NCBI GenBank assembly: GCA_039621445.1
Contig: CP154957.1
Span: 10,224,409-10,288,408 of the forward strand
DNA length: 64,000 nt
Direction of reading: 5' to 3'
DNA from: Euglena gracilis
Lineage: Eukaryota > Euglenida > Euglenophyceae > Euglenales
The position numbers were made by a program, and so were the translations under genes. This document shows positions 59,392 to 64,000 of this stretch, in pieces (within the stretch, counting starts at the first letter, position 1; the number at the start of each line of letters is the position of its first letter). Below the pieces are notes generated by a model that worked only from the letters and a program-made list of their open reading frames with translations, had not been told where the DNA came from and made no database searches.

Positions 59392-59481
59392 AAGCCTGCC
59401 CGGGAGCGGCACTCCCAGCGGGCGTCGCTGTTTGAGGAGGCCCGGCCCCGGGAGGTGGTGCGGGGCCGGACTGCGGTCTTG
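59392..59481 (+). CDS. Exon (90 bp), unidentified plus-strand gene
   Basis: Acceptor TTTTAAGCAG|AA, donor GTCTTG|GTTGGC. Encodes 30 residues: KPARERHSQRASLFEEARPR then EVVRGRTAVL. Phase 0 at both ends. Confidence 0.58.
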
Positions 59482-59744
59482 GTTGGCGGTGACAGGGGGG
59501 GGGTGGCCCAGTCACGTGGACGGGCATATGACCCGTGGCGTGGGAGTCCCTGAACCCCGGTGGTTTTTCGGTGGGGCTATTTCCGCTGCTGCTGCTGCGC
59601 CTTCAACACCGTTCCCACTTCAGTCTGGTCTTTCAGAGGTCCCTCGTGGGTGAGGAATCAGGGGGCGTCGTTTTACCCGAGTTTTCTCCAAAAAACCGCC
59701 TCATTTTTTAAATGGGTTGGCGACCCAGGGGGGGGGTCCATAAG

Positions 59745-59784
59745 ACCATGCCTTGTTCACTGGAGAACAAGAACAAGGCATGCC
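59745..59784. repeat. Hairpin CATGCCTTGTTC / GAACAAGGCATG
   Basis: A perfect 12-bp inverted pair with a loop of about 12 bases containing AGAACAA, in the intron after 59481. Confidence 0.8.
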
Positions 59785-60943
59785 TCACAATGTCTTTGTG
59801 CTTTGTCCTCTGGGTCCCTTCCCCTCTGGTCACGAGGGAGTGTGAGTACCGGCCCGATTCCCCCCCGGGGGGGGGGGACTGTGTGGTACCCCATGGATGG
59901 GAGGTTTTCCTCCATTTTTGGCGTGGGACCAATTGACCCACGGGGTTTGAGAAAGCAGCCCGACCGGGTCTACCCCGGGGAAGAGCATCCACCGGCCCAC
60001 CAGTTGCTTGCCGCTGGGACGGATGTGGTGTCGTCCCATGCGTTGCGGCACACCCAGGACGCCCCTAACTCATCAGACAATTTTTTCTGAAAAAAATGAA
60101 AATGCTTTGGAAAAGATTTGGACCACTTCATTAATTCGTTTTTATTTCAGTGTATTTCCGTCCTACGGTTTGCCTACGTTTTGCTTTGAAGAACAGAGCA
60201 TGTAAGCGGCACAAGATCAATCCCATTTTCCTCGTGTCAAATATGAATGATTCCGGTTGTGCACCTAGATTTGGTCACCATCAGCGAATGTGTGTCGCCT
60301 CTCAGATTATCTCATCATCTGATCTGTCTAATCAGGTCATTGATTATAAAATTTTCTCCCCCCAATGTGCACATGCGCATACGTGGATGCACACACAGAT
60401 GCACTGACTCTGGGTTTTTTTTTATAAAGCTTGAGTAGACCCTACCCGCCCGGGGGGCTATCGCTGCAGATCTGCTAAAACAATGTTGGGTTCAGCCGGC
60501 GAAGCCGGGTTGGATGAAGAGATTTTTCATGCGAAGTGCCGCAAAAGGGGGAAAAAAACTGCTAAAAATGGCATTCCGAGGAACTTTTGGGAGGGGTTTT
60601 CTCAAAGCGTTGCTGAAAAATCCCAACCCATTTGATTCGATCGCGCTTTGACCCCTCCGTTTTCGGGTGCCAGCCGGTTTCGGGACCAGCTGCACCCCCC
60701 CCCCCCCAATGCCTTTTTTTCCAGCCAGCACTTCTTTGCAGCTGGCTTATAGAACACCTCCGGGGGGAGGGGAGGTCCTAAACTGGGTCGCAACTGGGCC
60801 AGAAGCGAAGTTAGCGCCGGCCATGAACAGATGAACAGACAAGAAGCCGTAGTGTAACTAGGAGGGGGGGTCCTAAAGAAAACCCCTGACCAACACCGCA
60901 CACCTACACCTAAATCAGAGGGACGGCGTGTCCCCTCCCACAG

Positions 60944-61087
60944 TCTGGACAACTCAGAGGACAGCGTGGAGGACGACATCTGCGTCATGGTCGACCTCCA
61001 GGGGGAGCCCGTGCACGACGTGGACGGCTACCCGGTGCTGGCGGAGGTGGAGCCCGGCATTGCCCCGATGCCAGGGGCCGTGGGCAG
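60944..61087 (+). CDS. Acidic exon (144 bp), unidentified plus-strand gene
   Basis: Acceptor CTCCCACAG, donor GGGCAG|GTCCCC. The frame reads LDNSEDSVEDDICVMVDLQG, EPVHDVDGYPVLAEVEPGI and APMPGAVG. The middle looks like a small folded unit. It starts needing two bases and ends in phase 2, so at least one exon between 59481 and 60944 is missing from this list. Confidence 0.65.
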
Positions 61088-61234
61088 GTCCCCCTCCCTC
61101 CAGGGTTCCCGGCACCCTTCCCTTGAGGCGACTGTCTTGATGGCATCGACACCTCCCCTCTATCTCATACAAAACAATCCCCTCTATGCCATACCCCCCA
61201 AAAATTATGCACGCACAGGCGCACGCACAGACAT

Positions 61235-61262
61235 GCACACACACACACACACACACACACAC
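61235..61262 (+). repeat. Short (CA)n microsatellite
   Basis: About 13 CA units after mixed GCACGCACAGAC. Confidence 0.9.
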
Positions 61263-62172
61263 CGGGGCTGTTTTATTTGAGGAGGTTTGCAAACCTTCGA
61301 AGCCCCAGGTGACAGAATTCTGCCTGCTTGTACAGTTGTATCGCATCTTTCCCTTTTTTATTATCATTTCTCCCCAAATCAGACTGCGCACATGTGCTCT
61401 ATTGTAGCTGCCAATGTGCGGCAAGGTTACGATCATCAGACTTCTGGCGAAGTGAGACGCAAAGTATGGAACGTTGCAGATTTCCCTCCCAACTCAAAAA
61501 TTTGGCAGAGATGCTGCTGCTCCTCCCCATAGCCTGCCTGCACAGCAGCGTTGGCTTTTGGAATTCCCGTGGGGCGTTCGGACCCCGTGGGGATGAACAA
61601 CATTTTCTTTTTAATATTTCACCATTAAATTTGAATATTTGTGGGGCTCATCAACATAAAAACTCATTTTGCATTTCCGTAGTATTTTGCTGTCTTTCGG
61701 GGGGTTTAATGCCTATTTTTTTGAGTGAACTAACACCCCCCCCCATTTGGGCTCTCCTGCGTCGCAACACAACTGCAAGGGCACCTGGCGGCGGTGGTCA
61801 GTGTGCAGAACTTGATGCCACAGATGATCCTTCGCTTTCCTGATGGGGAGCCAGTGCGGGATGCTTGGGGAGCCCTTTGCACTAATATGGTATGATGGCC
61901 ATCGTGCGGGAGTGGGCACGAAAACAACCTTTTTTTATGTTAACAAAACCTCGTAAAACAGCGCAATATGAGGTGCATAGCTTTCAGGGCACATTATAAC
62001 AGCCGTGGTCTTGTGGTAAAAAGAAAAGGACATTTGCCAAAGTTCACTTCTTGGTTGGCTGGCTTTGTACACTGTCTCATGGGCCCTGCACCTTTCATTC
62101 CACTTTCTCTTTGTTTCCATCCGCCAGCTTTGCCTCTCATGGCAACGGTTGTATTGGCGACGCTCAGCACAG

Positions 62173-62290
62173 GCTGGCGTGACCGTTTCGGCGGCAAACG
62201 GTCCCCCGGCGCCGCCCGCGGCCGGTCCATCACCAAAGAGCTGGCCCAGGAGCTTGCGAGGCACTCGGCCCGCAGCGTCGGCGCCGGTGG
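62173..62290 (+). CDS. Exon, frame uncertain, plus-strand gene
   Basis: After GCACAG, two frames are open: AGVTVSAANGPPAPPAAGP, or WRDRFGGKRSPGAARGRS followed by ITKELAQELARHSARSV. The first matches the low-complexity style of the gene; the second is more helix-like. I cannot choose between them. Confidence 0.45.
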
Positions 62291-62598
62291 CCGGTGGCAG
62301 GAGGCTCGGCCGGGCTGCTTTTTTTTTTGGGAAGCTGACCTCCCCATCAGCTGGTCTGCGTGTTTCAGAATGCCATGATCATGTCTCTGAATTCCGGTAC
62401 CCCAGTTGCAACGATACATTCATTTGAGGTGCATACAAACATTTGATACATACATTTGATTCTGTTTTAATCAAGAAGTCTTTTCATGTGCTTTACTGTA
62501 TGTGCGACGTTTTCTGTCTGTTCCCCGCCTGTGTTTCCTCGCCTTCTCTCAGCGAATGCCCCACACACCATGGGGGTGGGATGGCGGTGCCCCAACAG

Positions 62599-62766
62599 GG
62601 GCTGCAACCCCCGTCCCCGCACGGGGCCGGGCCAAACGGCTGCCTGGGCGGAACCCCCGCCCGCCGCGCCGGCCGTGCCGGCCAACGGCTCCGCATTCCG
62701 GGACGCCACGGGGAAGGGCCCTGCGCCGCCCTGGCGGCAGGCTACAGACGTGGACGGGGAGCAGAG
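62599..62766 (+). CDS. Exon (168 bp), unidentified plus-strand gene
   Basis: Acceptor CCAACAG|GG, donor GAGCAGAG|GTATTT. The best frame reads GCNPRPRTGPGQTAAWAEPP, PANGSAFRDATGKGPAPP and WRQATDVDGEQ. It needs two bases from the previous exon and ends in phase 2. Confidence 0.58.
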
Positions 62767-63000
62767 GTATTTAAAAGTTTGGTGACCGGGGGGGGGGGCA
62801 GGGGGTGGGTGGGCCGGGGGGGGGGAGTCGGGTTGAGTGGGCCCCTCCCAGAGCGGGGTTTTTTTTAATTTTGGAGGGCCAAATGTATTTTGGACTCCAA
62901 AATTGACACCCCAAAAGTCCTGAGTCCCCCCCCCCTGGGTGGGTGGGTGAGTGGGTCCGGACTCCCCCCCCCCCGGGACTTAAAAAACCTCTGGCGGGGA

Positions 63001-63154
63001 GTTGGCGGACGCCTCGCCGCCCAACGTGCCGGTGGTGGTGCGGTACGTGACGGGCCCCATGCCCCGGCCGACCACCGACATGGTGCCCCGGGAGCCGCAA
63101 CCCGGCCAGCTTCCTGCTTTGGGCTTCGGTGCGACGGTGGACCCGTGCGGAATG
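63001..63154 (+). CDS. Exon, unidentified plus-strand gene
   Basis: The frame reads LADASPPNVPVVVRYVTGP, MPRPTTDMVPREPQPG and LPALGFGATVDPCGM, ending ATG|GTCAGT. The acceptor is not clear (GGGGAG is nearest). The first part has a beta-strand look (VPVVVRYV). Confidence 0.55.
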
Positions 63155-63757
63155 GTCAGTTTCAGAAGGACACGCCGATTTGGGTGAAACGGCCACGCCA
63201 CTTGAGTTCCTGGATAAAAGCTATTGTGACGTTGTGCATCATTCTTATTATACAGTTATTTTTCTTTTTTTTCCCTGCGCTGTTTTGGTTTCATTTCTGA
63301 CACCTCAATTTGGTGATGTGTGAGTCTGGTAACGTGAAACCTCTGCAGCTTATTCCGGCCAGTTTTTCTCCCAATTTGGAGCTGAAAACGTCCCCAACGT
63401 TTGGCCCAGGAGCCTGCTGATGTGGAAACAGAACCTCACCTGCCTGCAGGGCTGAAATAGGAATCCCATTCCGGTAGGTAAAGGCCGATCCCTCCAACCG
63501 TTTTGTTTCGTCTGGGACCCCGGGGGCAGGGGGGTGGGTGGGTCTGCTGAGCCTCCCCCGGGGGGTCCCCCAGGGGGAGGGGTGGGATGTACTTTTCGGC
63601 GCCAAATTTTTTTTGAAAAAGGTGCTATTTTTAGCATTTTTCGCGATTTTTTGATTTTTAATTTTTTGCCATTTTTGGGGGAAAGTGGGTGGGTCCCTGG
63701 GACCCCCCGGTCTTAAAAAAAAAACCCCTGGACCCCTTCCCACACGCACCACCACAG

Positions 63758-63964
63758 GCAGGCCTTCCCTGCAGCCCCGCCCGCCTGTCGAACCCGGTTG
63801 CTGACAGCGACGCCGAGGCGGCGGGGCCCCGGCGGACGCTGGTGGAGCTGTCCGCCCCCAGCGACGGGGAGGCGCTGGGGGCGGAGTCCATCGTGAGCAG
63901 CAAGCAGCGAGGCGGACGGGCTCCGGCCCCCCAGACTGCCAGATGTGTTGGATGGAAGTGCTGA
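63758..63964 (+). CDS. Exon at the right edge, unidentified plus-strand gene
   Basis: Acceptor ACCACAG|GC, or TGCAG at 63768-63772, which fits the phase left by 62766. The frame reads RLSNPVADSDAEAAGPRRTL, VELSAPSDGEALGAESIV and SSKQRGGRA. Either ends at the TGA at 63962 or splices out earlier. The gene may continue beyond the window. Confidence 0.6.
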   Translation, partial: AGLPCSPARLSNPVADSDAEAAGPRRTLVELSAPSDGEALGAESIVSSKQRGGRAPAPQTARCVGWKC

Positions 63965-64000
63965 CCAACGCATCAGCACGTCAGTATTTGGTGTTTTTTC

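Overview
The window is nuclear DNA from a eukaryote with a large, repeat-rich genome, most likely a single-celled alga or other protist. The signs are genes split into many short exons (30-210 bp) by kilobase introns, very long microsatellites, countless poly-C/poly-G runs and dense short inverted-repeat transposons. There are no prokaryotic operons, rRNA genes, CRISPR arrays or recognisable tRNA genes. Almost every supported exon starts with G after the AG acceptor, and two introns of one gene appear to use a GA donor. Both habits are known from dinoflagellates, but nothing here proves that assignment.

Layout. 1-4.5 kb: repeats only (a hAT-like MITE, nine copies of a short palindrome, a 10-bp minisatellite). 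4.57-7.84 kb, minus strand: fructose-1,6-bisphosphatase, exons A-F; its C-terminal third is not found. 8.8-12.4 kb, minus strand: two membrane-segment exons of an unidentified gene. 16.3-26.8 kb, minus strand: a nearly complete dihydropteridine reductase (QDPR-type) gene whose introns hold a 550-bp ATGT microsatellite, a CCGG-rich block, a 200-bp tandem repeat and several MITEs. 27-30.1 kb: MITE relics and fold-backs. 30.07-33.3 kb, minus strand: a broken coiled-coil gene, probably from a retroelement, with a 472-bp MITE inserted in it. 34.3-35.2 kb, plus strand: the 3' end of a non-LTR retrotransposon. 35.35-35.8 kb: a second copy of that MITE in the opposite orientation. 36-42.5 kb: repeats. 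From about 42.6 kb, and clearly from 48.4 kb to the right edge, plus strand: many exons of one or more unrecognised Pro/Ala/acid-rich proteins, with most exons from 52.8 to 59.5 kb being whole numbers of codons between phase-0 introns.

The two recognised enzymes are housekeeping: FBPase (gluconeogenesis or Calvin cycle) and dihydropteridine reductase (pterin recycling). They share no pathway. The most informative material is the mobile DNA. Three terminal inverted-repeat families have 8-bp target duplications (hAT-like), and one family has 3-bp duplications and an insertion whose removal restores a reading frame. Several otherwise different families share a small GGCGC...GCGCC hairpin and C-rich ends next to AAATAA.
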